A DNA stretch of 64,000 nt from Glaciecola sp028401415 (GCF_028401415.2 NZ_CP171821.2:992001-1056000), one strand, 5' to 3'; positions 35,058 through 44,376 are shown, counted from the first letter of the stretch. Program-made: numbers and translations. The notes: generated from the letters alone by a model not told the origin.

Positions 35058-36737
35058 TTATCTGAGACGCAAAGACAACTGGTAATCATACAGCGAAGGG
35101 ATATGCGCGATGCGCTTATTCAGGCTCTCTACGTAAGGAGCGGGTATATATTCAAGACTCAATTCGCGGTTCCCAGACAAACCAACAATCCGCGCATCGG
35201 GCCCTTCAGCAATCCCTTCAACGTGCAAAGGCATATCCCCAGGAGCACCACTTTCGACGATTAAGCGTAGATTCCATGCGGTGTTAAATCGTCCATGCCC
35301 CGGTTGCCAATACCCTGCCCCAGAACCAAAAAAAACGGGGTAGCTGGCTCTCTTATCGCCCTCTACTGCATCTAGGTATAAGGTAATATTGTCGAATAAA
35401 TTTTGATGATTGGCGCCAGCATGTTGATCCAAGACCGGTACATTGTATCCTTCAGAGTCTTTAAACACGCTGCGCGTCGATTGTGTATTGAAGCTGAAGG
35501 TATGGATCACAGGATTGAACACTTTCACTCCCTGTACCAACACGTTATGCACATTACCAAGATGCACCGCATAGTGAGCTGCCCGATCTCCTAAGGAGTG
35601 TATGTCGCTTATGGTCACGTTAGCGCTGTCGTAGCTGATGATGCCCGCATCGGCATTCACGAAGGACAGGTTACGTATCCAACTATCGGCAATTCCAGTA
35701 ATGTGAACACCGTTATAACCAGGTTCGATGTGATGCCCAAAATAAGGTTGTTCTGGAAACTCAAAACTAAAGCCTTCCAATCCAATATTCTCTAATGGTG
35801 ACCAATTTTTTATGGCAACCGGAAGCTGCTCATTAACATCATGTAGAAGCGTATCAGCGATGGTTAGCGTGTTTTGCTTTACTTCAACAATCTGCGTTCG
35901 CTGCTTAACCAAGGGGCGTTCTGGTGATGTCCAATGTCGGGAGCCGATGGGCACTGAAGTATTGTTATACAATGACTTTACCAAGGCGCCATTCTCTCCT
36001 TGGCGATTATGCCAAAGTACTTCTATTCGTTGACCCACTTTAAATGACTCTGAATTTGATACGCTAATCAGCCTTTCACCTTGCTTACCTTTAAGTCCTG
36101 TAGCAAGGTCAGGCTCTGCTGGAGTATCGTATTCATCCAAATAGGCATAACCTCTATGATTTTCCGGTCCTATCCAAATAAATCCACCTGTCCATGAATA
36201 CTCAGAATAGAGACGGTCAATATTGGTGTCAGTCTCTCTTTGCTGCTTATTGTACTTCTTTAAATATTTTCGCAGCTCCGACAAATTACCCTCGTCATCC
36301 ACCATGCTCAACGGCCGCGGAAAATACAGGGTAGTGCCAAATTTGCCCCGTCCTGCACCCTGCATCACAAAGTTGCTTCGCGTGATATAAATATATTCTG
36401 AGATAATAAATCGCCCTTGAGGAAAGCGCAGTATCACATTTCCGTCTATCTCATTGGCTGCCTCAATGGCTTTTATTATCGCATCGCTATCGTCCACTGC
36501 GTCATTTGCAATAGCACCATACTCAGTCACATCAACTAATGTCCCGTTCACATTGGGCAGTGGTTCAATACCAAATTTGTAACCAGCATATGAAAAATCG
36601 GGAAGATAATGCTCTTCAGCGGATAAAATCTTAGGCAAGTCAGAAGCATGGCTAGAAGAGACAGCTATCACGGATATAAAAAGCAAGCCTATAGAATGCA
36701 GTAGCACTTGCTCAAGAGGGCTGGAAAATAATTTCAT
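35058..36737 (-). CDS. Secreted right-handed beta-helix protein, pectate-lyase superfamily
   Basis: A signal peptide (about residues 1-31, ending SSSHA) is followed by a Pectate_lyase_3-type start: VDVTEYGAIANDAVDDSDAIIKAIEAA, then VILRFPQGRFIISEYIYI. Later repeats such as NGVHITGIADSWIRNLSFVNADAGI and NVTISDIHSLG show the parallel beta-helix coils. There is an inserted helical/charged segment at about residues 150-190. This fold covers lyases and glycosidases of several polysaccharide families. I cannot name catalytic residues or a substrate, so only the fold and export are claimed. The gene is not adjacent to other carbohydrate genes. The stop is four bases from the convergent DUF3429 gene. 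Confidence 0.65.
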   Translation of the reverse strand: MKLFSSPLEQVLLHSIGLLFISVIAVSSSHASDLPKILSAEEHYLPDFSYAGYKFGIEPLPNVNGTLVDVTEYGAIANDAVDDSDAIIKAIEAANEIDGNVILRFPQGRFIISEYIYITRSNFVMQGAGRGKFGTTLYFPRPLSMVDDEGNLSELRKYLKKYNKQQRETDTNIDRLYSEYSWTGGFIWIGPENHRGYAYLDEYDTPAEPDLATGLKGKQGERLISVSNSESFKVGQRIEVLWHNRQGENGALVKSLYNNTSVPIGSRHWTSPERPLVKQRTQIVEVKQNTLTIADTLLHDVNEQLPVAIKNWSPLENIGLEGFSFEFPEQPYFGHHIEPGYNGVHITGIADSWIRNLSFVNADAGIISYDSANVTISDIHSLGDRAAHYAVHLGNVHNVLVQGVKVFNPVIHTFSFNTQSTRSVFKDSEGYNVPVLDQHAGANHQNLFDNITLYLDAVEGDKRASYPVFFGSGAGYWQPGHGRFNTAWNLRLIVESGAPGDMPLHVEGIAEGPDARIVGLSGNRELSLEYIPAPYVESLNKRIAHIPSLYDYQLSLRLR

Positions 36738-36822
36738 TTATGACTGCTTATTATTGATTTTGACTCGTTGTGATTAATGTATACGGTTTAGCCAAATCAA
36801 TCAATACGGGCAATAAAAGCGC

Positions 36823-37156
36823 TCAATCCGCCTGCAATAACTGCGATTGAGATAACTTGCGCGCTATAGGCAACAAACGATGTATTCGCAGCTCAGTATC
36901 TGAAGTACCAAAGTACACCATTACCATTTGGTTTTTAGGTGAAATATACAAGCCTTGACCAGAGTAGCCACCTTTGAACATATCTCCGTCTTCCCAGATT
37001 AAGTCCCACAGTCAACTGCTATGTAAAGGCGTCACCATCAAATGAGCAATTTAGCCTCTCAAGCCTGTTTTCTGAGAGAGATAGGTCTTCTTGCGCGCAA
37101 AGCGGCAATGACAAAGAGCTAAGTAAAATGGTGTTAAACAGTAGTTTTAAGCGCAT
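36823..37156 (-). pseudogene. Internally deleted beta-lactamase-family serine hydrolase
   Basis: A minus-strand ATG at 37156 opens a frame with a signal peptide (MRLKLLFNTILLSSLSLPLC, then AQ) that stops at a TAG (37021-37019) after 45 codons. In another frame, 37011-36823 encodes the typical last part of a secreted penicillin-binding/beta-lactamase-family hydrolase: LWDLIWEDGDMFKGGYSGQG, then LYISPKNQMVMVYFGT and a short helical end closed by TGA. The start and end of one gene are therefore preserved while the catalytic core, including SxxK and YxN, is gone and the frame is broken. I read this as a decayed gene left by a large internal deletion. Family assignment is from the recognisable C-terminal motif. 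Confidence 0.72.
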
Positions 37157-37243
37157 ATCAGGTGGCAATATTCAGTCGAGAGCAGAGAAAAATAATTCAT
37201 AAGCCCGCTCGATACAACAGGCTTAAGCAAATTTGTTACATGC

Positions 37244-38692
37244 TTACTCTAGAATATAAGATGCTAGCTCTTTTGTTTTTGCCTGCATGAGCGCGATATC
37301 ACCTTTGGATTCAACGTTAAGTCTTATCACAGGCTCAGTATTAGATTTTCTTAAGTTGAAACGCCATGTACCAAATTCCATCCCAATACCGTCGGTTTTA
37401 TCAACAAGCTGTGCCTCAGGCTCGTAGCGTTGGATGATGCGCTTTATCGTTTGCCCGGCATCGGTCACGGTGTAATTAATTTCACCAGACGATGGGTACA
37501 ATGCGATACGTTCTTTTACCAATTCCGACAAAGGCTTGCCCGAGGTACATAGTAATTCGGCCACTAATAGCCAAGGGATCATGCCAGAGTCACAATATGC
37601 AAAATCGCGGAAGTAATGATGAGCACTCATTTCTCCGCCATACACCGCATCTTCTTTTCGCATGCGCTCTTTGATAAAGGCATGTCCAGTTTTTGATTTG
37701 ATGGGCTTACCACCGGCGTTATTCACAATATCTTCGGTGTTCCAAAACACGCGAGGGTCATAAATGATGCTCGCGCCCTTTTCTTTGGTTAAAAAGGCCT
37801 GAGCCAATAAGCCTACAATGTAATAGCCTTCAATAAACTCCCCTTTTTCATCAAATAGGAAGCAGCGGTCAAAGTCGCCATCCCATGCAATGCCCATATC
37901 AGCACCATGTGCAAGGACAGCATCGCCCGTATCAGCGCGATTTTCAGGCAGCAAAGGATTAGGGATGCCATTAGGGAAGTTACCGTCTGCAGTATGATGC
38001 ACTTTGATAAATTCAATCGGTATATTTTGATGCGCAAACAAAAGCTCAAGCGCATCGATGATATGGCCTGCAGCACCATTTCCTGAGTTTACTACCAGCT
38101 TTAAAGACTTAAATTTTCTTAAGTTCACGTACTCACAAAGATGCAAAATGTAATCATTGACACAACTTACGCGCTCATAAGCCTTCGACTCCAGTAAGTT
38201 GAGGTCTTTCACGCTCGACTCACCACTTAAAAACGCGTCTTGTGATACCGTTTCGCCATAAGATGCCAATCGCGCGTTAATGTCATCGTCATCATAAGAT
38301 TGCGCAAGATCTCTGATCGCATGTAAACCGCTATCGCCGCTTATAGGAACAGAGCCCGCTTTCACTAGCTTCATGCCGTTATAATTGATTGGATTATGGC
38401 TTGCTGTTACTTCAATGCCACCATCCACGCCCAAGTGTTTCGTAGCGAAATATATTTCTTCGGTCCCCGCCATGCCTAAATCATACACTTTAGCACCGCC
38501 ATCAATGAGTCCGGCGCTTAATGCGAGCTTTAATGGCCTTGCGGTATGACGAACATCTGAACCTACCACCACTGATTTTGCTTTCAGGTAGGAGGCGAAC
38601 GCTCGCCCTACCCGATATGCGACATTTTCATCTAACTGTTTGATGAGTTCGCCACGAATGTCGTAGGCTTTAAAACACGTAATTTTTTCCAT
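37244..38692 (-). CDS. manB: Phosphomannomutase / phosphoglucomutase
   Basis: It interconverts mannose-6-phosphate and mannose-1-phosphate (or the glucose forms) for GDP-mannose and polysaccharide synthesis. The substrate-Mg motif AYDIRG starts the protein. The phospho-serine loop is VTASHNP with Ser98, the metal loop is WDGDFDRCF, the sugar-specificity loop is GEMSAHHYFRD, and the C-terminal phosphate loop is RKSNTEPVIRLNVES. At 482 residues it is somewhat longer than E. coli CpsG because of an insertion near residues 130-170. It appears monocistronic. Confidence 0.92.
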   Translation of the reverse strand: MEKITCFKAYDIRGELIKQLDENVAYRVGRAFASYLKAKSVVVGSDVRHTARPLKLALSAGLIDGGAKVYDLGMAGTEEIYFATKHLGVDGGIEVTASHNPINYNGMKLVKAGSVPISGDSGLHAIRDLAQSYDDDDINARLASYGETVSQDAFLSGESSVKDLNLLESKAYERVSCVNDYILHLCEYVNLRKFKSLKLVVNSGNGAAGHIIDALELLFAHQNIPIEFIKVHHTADGNFPNGIPNPLLPENRADTGDAVLAHGADMGIAWDGDFDRCFLFDEKGEFIEGYYIVGLLAQAFLTKEKGASIIYDPRVFWNTEDIVNNAGGKPIKSKTGHAFIKERMRKEDAVYGGEMSAHHYFRDFAYCDSGMIPWLLVAELLCTSGKPLSELVKERIALYPSSGEINYTVTDAGQTIKRIIQRYEPEAQLVDKTDGIGMEFGTWRFNLRKSNTEPVIRLNVESKGDIALMQAKTKELASYILE

Positions 38693-38838
38693 AGCTACTT
38701 AGTATCGCCTTTATAAGACTCATTGTTGAGGATGAGTATACTAAGCAACACCAAGACAATGTTCAATCAAATCGAGCGCTCGATATTGAAAACTCAGAAT
38801 GACTTAGAACATTGCCCCATATTCCCGCGTTGAATCCC

Positions 38839-39723
38839 TTACGCTAGCATACCGTTCTGATAATCTTGGATTGCCTGCTCAATTTCAGCTTGGGTGTTCA
38901 TCACAAACGGGCCATATTGCACCACCGGCTCATCAATGGGAGTGCCGCTCACAAATATCGCTTTGCTCTGAGTGCTCTCATATGACGTATGTAGCGCTTC
39001 AAGCAAAAGTTCATCGCCCATTTTAAGGACGCCAAGCTCACCTTTTTGGAGCGTTAAGTCACCGACTGTTAACGAGCCCTCGTATACGTAAATAAAACCT
39101 GCGTGTGTTTTATCAACGTCTAAGCGCAAAGAGGATCTTTTCGATAAGTGCAAGTCGAAAAACTGTGGCGATATCGCGGTAGTTTTGACAGGTCCTTCAA
39201 CACCCTTAAACTTACCTGATAGTACCCTTACTTTAGCCCCTTCAAAGCTTATTTCAGGGATCTCGGCACTTGGGATATCTTGATACCCTGGTGGCGACAT
39301 TTTCTCAGACGCAGGCAGATTTACCCACAGTTGAAAACCGCGCATCCTACCGTGAGTTTGTTGAGGCATCTCTTCATGAATAATGCCTTTACCTGCATTC
39401 ATCCATTGCAAACCTCCATCTTCAATGACGCCCTCATTCCCGACTGAGTCTTTATGACCCATTTTTCCCTCAAGCATGTAAGTTACAGTTTGAAAACCTC
39501 TGTGAGGATGCTGGGGAAAGCCTGCAATGTAATCTTGTGCGTCTTCAGAGCCAAATTCGTCGAGCATCAAAAATGGGTCTAGACGCTTGAGTGCCGGCTG
39601 TCCGAGAACTCTTGAGAGTTTCACGCCAGCGCCGTCGGAAGCCGGCATACCGCGTACCTTCTGTATTATCTTAGACTTTGCTTTCACATTTTCTACGGAT
39701 GGTTTCTCTCTGGCAGAATTCAT
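38839..39723 (-). CDS. Pirin family protein
   Basis: A bicupin of 294 residues. The N-terminal pirin cupin has the metal-binding FPQHPHRGFQTVTYMLEG and HEEMPQ segments. The second cupin (Pirin_C) covers about 180-285. Bacterial pirins include quercetinase-like dioxygenases and regulators of pyruvate metabolism. The exact role here is open. A strong AAAGGAGG ribosome site precedes the ATG. It lies 15 bases after the glutathionyl-hydroquinone reductase gene, with which it should be co-transcribed, suggesting a quinone or electrophile stress function. Confidence 0.9.
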   Translation of the reverse strand: MNSAREKPSVENVKAKSKIIQKVRGMPASDGAGVKLSRVLGQPALKRLDPFLMLDEFGSEDAQDYIAGFPQHPHRGFQTVTYMLEGKMGHKDSVGNEGVIEDGGLQWMNAGKGIIHEEMPQQTHGRMRGFQLWVNLPASEKMSPPGYQDIPSAEIPEISFEGAKVRVLSGKFKGVEGPVKTTAISPQFFDLHLSKRSSLRLDVDKTHAGFIYVYEGSLTVGDLTLQKGELGVLKMGDELLLEALHTSYESTQSKAIFVSGTPIDEPVVQYGPFVMNTQAEIEQAIQDYQNGMLA

Positions 39724-39738
39724 AGTCGCTTTCCTCCT

Positions 39739-40695
39739 TTACTGGCCTCTGTTATGAGCACTAAACAAGTCTTGTTTAGGCCCCATTGGTACAACTTGTG
39801 TTGGGTTAATCATGGTATGGCTGTAATAATAGTGTCGCTTGATATGGTCAAAGTTAGTTGTTTCAGCTACACCTTCTACCTGATAAAGCTCCTTCATATA
39901 GTTATAGATGTTGGGATAATCAAAAATACGTTTCAGGTTGCACTTAAAATGCCCCACATATACGGGATCGAATCGAATTAAAGTCGTGAACAAACGCCAA
40001 TCCGCTTCGGTAATTTTGTCGCCAACAAGGTATCGTTGATCCCCTAAGATAAGCTCTACCTTATCCAGCGCCGCAAACAGGTTTTTCACTGCCTCTTCGT
40101 ATGCTTCTTGTGTGGTAGCAAAGCCAGATTTATACACACCATTGTTGATGTTGTCATAAACAAAGCTGTTAATTTCGTTAATCTGACTGTGCAAGCTTTG
40201 CGGATAGTAATCGTCATCGTTGCCGGTTATGTCGTTAAATGCGCTATTGAATATACGAATGATTTCTGCAGACTCATTGTTGACGATTTGCCCTGTCTTC
40301 TTGTCGAACAAAACCGGAACCGTTACTCTGCTGGTAATGTCTGGTTTTACTTTTGTATACACTTGATGCATATAGTCAAAACCGAACAAGTGATCTTCAG
40401 TCGCCGCCTCATAGTTTGAAAACTCCCAGCCATTTTCCAACATGTCAGGTGATACAACTGACACGCTAATGTGCTCTTCCAATCCCTTTAACGCTCTGAA
40501 AATTAGTGTTCTGTGCGCCCATGGACAGGCCAATGAGACGTAAAGGTGATAGCGCCCTGATTCGGCCGGATACTTTGCGTCAGATGAAGCTTCAACTCTA
40601 TCTCGGAATTTGGATTCCTGGCGTACAAATTTACCGTCACTCTTTTTAGTGTCGTACCATTGATCCTTCCATTGTCCATCTACTAATAATCCCAT
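39739..40695 (-). CDS. yqjG: Glutathionyl-hydroquinone reductase (Xi-class GST, YqjG/PcpF type)
   Basis: These enzymes reduce glutathionyl-hydroquinones with glutathione. The catalytic CPWAHRTLIFRALKGLE motif (Cys near residue 58), VPVLFDKKTGQIVNNESAEI (glutathione site) and the C-terminal DWRLFTTLIRFDPVYVGHFKCN region are diagnostic of the family. Length of 318 residues agrees with E. coli YqjG. A GGAG ribosome site lies just before the ATG. It heads an operon with the pirin gene and is divergent from tcdA. Confidence 0.93.
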   Translation of the reverse strand: MGLLVDGQWKDQWYDTKKSDGKFVRQESKFRDRVEASSDAKYPAESGRYHLYVSLACPWAHRTLIFRALKGLEEHISVSVVSPDMLENGWEFSNYEAATEDHLFGFDYMHQVYTKVKPDITSRVTVPVLFDKKTGQIVNNESAEIIRIFNSAFNDITGNDDDYYPQSLHSQINEINSFVYDNINNGVYKSGFATTQEAYEEAVKNLFAALDKVELILGDQRYLVGDKITEADWRLFTTLIRFDPVYVGHFKCNLKRIFDYPNIYNYMKELYQVEGVAETTNFDHIKRHYYYSHTMINPTQVVPMGPKQDLFSAHNRGQ

Positions 40696-40957
40696 ATCTT
40701 TCTCCTATTTCGCTTGAGTCTTTTTACGTATTAAGTGCATTTAAACATTAATCATTGCGAATGAATATCGGTAAAATTAGCACTTTATTTTCTATTTTTT
40801 AGAAAGGTTTAAAATAAAAAGACTCGCACTAAGATGTTTGTAATCGCTAAGGACGTAAATCTGAGGCAATAAGCACACTGAGCTTCAAATAAATAATGTA
40901 CAATCAAATCAGACACCCAATTTTCCAGTTATCTAAGCTCAACACCCAGTAGACACT

Positions 40958-41749
40958 ATGACCATCACTCACTCTCAACAATTCTTAAGCCGCTTCTCTG
41001 GTCTAGCGCGCCTTTATGGGAACAATGGTTTAAATTCTCTGGCACAGGCTCGCGTGGCGGTGGTAGGCATTGGTGGGGTGGGCGTATGGTCAGCAGAGGC
41101 ATTTGCGCGCAGCGGTATTGGGCATATTACGCTAATTGATTTAGACGATATTTCACTGAGTAACGTTAATCGACAAATGCACGCGCTCAGTTCTAGCCTG
41201 GAACAAAGCAAAGTGGAAGTGATGAAAATGCGCATTCTCGATATCAATCCAGAATGCAAGGTTGATGCAATAGAGGATTTTGTGACTAAGGATAATTGCT
41301 CTGAATATTTGCATACACGTTTTGATGCTGTGGTTGATGCAGTTGACAGCGTAAATACCAAAGCGGCGATGATCGCACATTGCAAACGTAACAAAATCAA
41401 AATTGTGACGGTGGGTGGCGCGGGCGGTCAAATAGATCCCACACAAATTCACATATCTGATTTGGCGAAAACGACACAAGACCCGCTGCTTGCAAAAGTA
41501 CGCAGTGAACTTAGGCGAAAGTACGGGTTTTCTACTAATGCAAAGCGGCGCTTCTCCATTCCTGCAGTGTATTCCACCGAACAATTGCGTTATCCATTGG
41601 GTAATGGAGAAGTGTCCTTTGAAAAGCAGCGCGCTGATGGCAGCGGCAAAATGGACTGCAGTACTGGCTTTGGATCCTTCGTAGGAGTAACCGCCAGCTT
41701 CGGCATGGTAGCGGCAACCCAGGCAATCAACTTTATCGTGAAAACCTAG
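40958..41749 (+). CDS. tcdA: tRNA threonylcarbamoyladenosine dehydratase
   Basis: An E1-like (ThiF/MoeB family) enzyme that cyclises t6A37 in tRNA to ct6A using ATP. The nucleotide loop VAVVGIGGVGVWSAEAFARSG is at about residues 31-51, with DLDDISLSNVNRQ following and KRRFSIPAVYSTE in the later part. At 263 residues it fits the TcdA/CsdL group rather than MoeB or ThiF, because it lacks the CxxC zinc pairs of those enzymes. Its stop is seven bases from the stop of the convergent DedA-like gene. Confidence 0.93.
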   Translation: MTITHSQQFLSRFSGLARLYGNNGLNSLAQARVAVVGIGGVGVWSAEAFARSGIGHITLIDLDDISLSNVNRQMHALSSSLEQSKVEVMKMRILDINPECKVDAIEDFVTKDNCSEYLHTRFDAVVDAVDSVNTKAAMIAHCKRNKIKIVTVGGAGGQIDPTQIHISDLAKTTQDPLLAKVRSELRRKYGFSTNAKRRFSIPAVYSTEQLRYPLGNGEVSFEKQRADGSGKMDCSTGFGSFVGVTASFGMVAATQAINFIVKT

Positions 41750-41755
41750 GGCAAA

Positions 41756-42415
41756 TCAGCTTGCTTTTGCTTGGGTCATTCTATGTTTTCTTACATCGTA
41801 GATGATGGAAATAGTAAGCCAGATGCCAATTAAACTAAACAGCAATACGGTGTTCTCCGCCATTGACATAACTTGCTCACTCAGTACCGCTGTTCCGGCA
41901 ATCAATAACAGGTAATAAGGCAAGTTTAAGAGACCCGCAAGCCACACCACTTTGAATGATTTATTATACGCTCCTTGAGAAAACATAAAAAACGCAAGGG
42001 AATTGATGTGAATCATCGCCAATAATAGATGTCGGAGTTTCGTATCGCTTTCCTTATCTTGCTTGTCTTTCGTCGTTTTGCCGAGGAAGTAATTGATTAT
42101 TGAACCAAGCGTTGCCGCGAAAACCATTGCGAGGGTTAGGTAAACCACATCCATCACCGATGGTTTGGCACCAACAACTAAGATGACAGCAAAAAACTGA
42201 CCGGGAAAGTAAAAGCCGACGTAAATGATTGATTCAAGCAATATGATTAAAAATATAACAACATAAATGCCTTGATCCAGCGCTGTTTCCAAGCTTTCTA
42301 AAATTTGCAAACCCGGTGGGATAAAGCCCTGGCCGACCAAAAACTGAATGAGTGAAAGGGCAACTAAGGCTGACAGCGGAAGAAAAGAAGCGTATTTCAT
42401 TTTTGCTCGACTCAA
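41756..42415 (-). CDS. DedA-like (VTT/SNARE-associated) membrane protein
   Basis: A 219-residue protein with an N-terminal helix, then a re-entrant and helix region (LLESIIYVGFYFPGQFFAVIL and AATLGSIINYFLGK) like the E...P..PGE and G...G...Y.LG blocks of the DedA family, and further helices to the C-terminus. DedA proteins act as lipid-linked-carrier or phospholipid flippases in the inner membrane. The usual PGE is PGQ here and the arginine-rich motif is not obvious, so the protein is a divergent member at best. It is divergent from the LysR-type regulator and might be its target. Confidence 0.6.
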   Translation of the reverse strand: MSRAKMKYASFLPLSALVALSLIQFLVGQGFIPPGLQILESLETALDQGIYVVIFLIILLESIIYVGFYFPGQFFAVILVVGAKPSVMDVVYLTLAMVFAATLGSIINYFLGKTTKDKQDKESDTKLRHLLLAMIHINSLAFFMFSQGAYNKSFKVVWLAGLLNLPYYLLLIAGTAVLSEQVMSMAENTVLLFSLIGIWLTISIIYDVRKHRMTQAKAS

Positions 42416-42537
42416 ATAAAAGTTCTAACAGAAGTTACACGAAAGCATAAAGAATAGTTTATTTTTACCAATTACGAATAATTAACGTTATTTTGATGGT
42501 CTCATGTACATACACTTAATTGATAGGAACCGCGATT

Positions 42538-43479
42538 TTGAATAACTCGAAAACGTATCGACCTAAAACAACGCTGGAGCAATGGAGAATATTGCAGGCT
42601 GTTGTTGACTTTGGTGGATATGCCCAGGCTGCGCATGCATTGAGTAAATCACAGTCGTCGCTTAATCATGCCGTTTCAAAACTTCAGAGCATGCTGGGTG
42701 TTCAGCTTCTTGAAGTGATTGGCAGAAAAGCGGTGCTTACTCAGGCGGGTGAAGTCATGCTTCGGCGCTCACGAAACCTAACGGCAAATGTAGAGGCTTT
42801 AGAACTACTCGCCGTTAATATTCATCAAGATTGGGAGCCTGAAATTACTTTAACGGTCGACCTTGCCTTTCCAAGAGACGCCCTGTATCCGGTATTAAAA
42901 TCGTTTTTACCAGAGTCTCGTGGCAGCAGAGTGAAAATCAAAGATACGGTGTTAACAGGAACAGATGACGCCATTACTAGCCACGAAGCCGATCTTGTTA
43001 TACACATGTCAGTTCCTAAAGGGCATTTAGGAGAGCCTTTATGTCACATTGAGTTTGTGCTGGTTTGCCATCCCGAGCATGAACTTGCGAAGTTATCTGA
43101 AAATAACGCCTTAATAGATCCCTCAGCGCTGGAGCAGCAGCTGCAATTGGTGATCGCTGATAGTTCTGATACACCAGAGGAGAAAGAGGGTTGGCTAAAA
43201 TCAGAAAATCGCTGGACGGTCAGCCAGTTTGATACAGCCATTGACTTACTGCTTGAGAACATTGGTTTTTGTTGGCTGCCTATGCACAAAGTTGAACAAC
43301 TGATACACACCAAAAAACTTAAGCGCGTAAAAGTAAAAGGTAGCGAGTTTAAGCAATTAACGGCCTTTTTAATTTGCCCAACGCCCGATGATAAAGGACC
43401 CGGTACAACGCTACTGGAAAATCTTATTTTACAACACAGAAGAATTGCTTTACCTTCTGCCAAAGACATGAGCCGCTAA
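42538..43479 (+). CDS. LysR-family transcriptional regulator
   Basis: The N-terminal winged helix-turn-helix runs TLEQWRILQAVVDFGGYAQAA, then LSKSQSSLNHAVSKLQ and MLGVQLLEVIGRKAVLTQAGE. A LysR substrate-binding domain fills residues 90-300. No ATG exists near the start. The frame is open from TTG at 42520, but the TTG at 42538 is chosen because AGGA (42525-42528) lies nine bases upstream. It is divergent from the DedA-like gene, the usual LysR arrangement with a target. Its stop abuts the next ATG with no gap. Confidence 0.9.
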   Translation: MNNSKTYRPKTTLEQWRILQAVVDFGGYAQAAHALSKSQSSLNHAVSKLQSMLGVQLLEVIGRKAVLTQAGEVMLRRSRNLTANVEALELLAVNIHQDWEPEITLTVDLAFPRDALYPVLKSFLPESRGSRVKIKDTVLTGTDDAITSHEADLVIHMSVPKGHLGEPLCHIEFVLVCHPEHELAKLSENNALIDPSALEQQLQLVIADSSDTPEEKEGWLKSENRWTVSQFDTAIDLLLENIGFCWLPMHKVEQLIHTKKLKRVKVKGSEFKQLTAFLICPTPDDKGPGTTLLENLILQHRRIALPSAKDMSR

Positions 43480-43905
43480 ATGGTCAGCACAAATAATATG
43501 CATCAGCAAGAACTTGATAAGCTTATGAAGGATACCGCGCAAGACGCTGTGACAGCAGCAAAAGAAGAGTGCGATATTGAATTAGACTACAGCGCATCAA
43601 GCATAAGTGGCGTTGATAAAACCATTGAACACTTTATTACAGAATTTCCCGGCCAGTCGCTTGAAGATAAAGCAGTGTTTACGCTTTGTAACATGTATGG
43701 CGCTTATGTTGGTGAAGTATTTAAACGTCTTTCTGGCGGACAGTGGCACTACGACACATCAACGCCAGACGCGCCGACCATCCTATTGGTAATCAAAGAT
43801 AAGTCTTACGCATTTGCTGGCATTTGTTATGACAAGTTAGTCAAAAATCCCGATATCAAGATTGCCGAATATTTCCAAAAGGCACTGGCGGCAAATACAA
43901 ACTAA
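43480..43905 (+). CDS. Conserved hypothetical protein downstream of the LysR regulator
   Basis: I do not recognise this 141-residue protein. It is soluble, acidic and lacks a signal peptide or membrane helix. The first half is helical and charged. The second half has a compact alpha/beta look: VFTLCNMYGAYVGEVFKRLS, then GGQWHYDTSTPDAPTILLVI and a DKSYAFAGICYDKLVKN segment. The ATG follows the LysR stop directly (TAAATG), so translation is probably coupled and the two may act together. An internal ATG at 43498 is an alternative start. It converges on the DUF2919 gene three bases away. Confidence 0.7.
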   Translation: MVSTNNMHQQELDKLMKDTAQDAVTAAKEECDIELDYSASSISGVDKTIEHFITEFPGQSLEDKAVFTLCNMYGAYVGEVFKRLSGGQWHYDTSTPDAPTILLVIKDKSYAFAGICYDKLVKNPDIKIAEYFQKALAANTN

Positions 43906-43908
43906 CAT

Positions 43909-44376
43909 TTACGTTCGTTGCCAATCACTCGGTAAATCACGCATGTGTCTGCTTTGCGCACCATAGCCTATTCCAATGCACGCGATGAGAATTGACAGGC
44001 CGTGGGCCAGTGAAAATCCAAAGTCCATCCTAATTATAATTTTGCTTTGGATCATAGTGTCGATGACCAAGCCTATGAAAAACAACCAAGGAATGAGCGT
44101 GAAATAGCGTTGTTTTTCGGCTTTAAATATTCTGCTGCGTTGAGCAAGCAATGCAAACACTGCAATAGCCGGTATGGCTGGCAGCAAGGACCAGTAAAAA
44201 TCCCACTTATTGGGAAAGAATATGCTCATCATTCGGCTGCTGTCTTCTCTGAACGAAAGAGAAATAATCAGTATCAAAAACCCTCGGCACAGAAAAATCA
44301 AAAATAGGTATAACACAAGCGGCGGCTTTAATCGCCCTGCTTCATCGTAGTGGTGTAATGGATATTTTATTGGCAT
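43909..44376 (-). CDS. DUF2919 family (YfeZ-like) inner-membrane protein
   Basis: A small protein with four membrane helices. The N-terminal IKYPLHHYDEAGRLKPPLVLY segment is the characteristic start of the DUF2919/YfeZ family, whose function is unknown. The frame runs back to a TTG at 44430, but the ATG at 44376 places this motif at the very N-terminus as in relatives, so I use it, although the Shine-Dalgarno is poor. It converges on the hypothetical gene at 43480. Confidence 0.78.
   Translation of the reverse strand: MPIKYPLHHYDEAGRLKPPLVLYLFLIFLCRGFLILIISLSFREDSSRMMSIFFPNKWDFYWSLLPAIPAIAVFALLAQRSRIFKAEKQRYFTLIPWLFFIGLVIDTMIQSKIIIRMDFGFSLAHGLSILIACIGIGYGAQSRHMRDLPSDWQRT

Noticed and set aside
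37205..37235. Hairpin AAGCC...GGCTT after the phosphomannomutase gene as an intrinsic terminator
   Set aside because: The stem is only five or six base pairs with a long loop and lacks an adjacent T run.
41153..41584. A 143-codon minus-strand frame
   Set aside because: Antisense to tcdA, with Cys/His-rich composition typical of shadow translation and no neighbours on that strand.
43044..43469. A 141-codon minus-strand frame rich in Ser and Cys
   Set aside because: Lies entirely inside the LysR gene in the opposite direction, and its composition fits reverse-strand translation.
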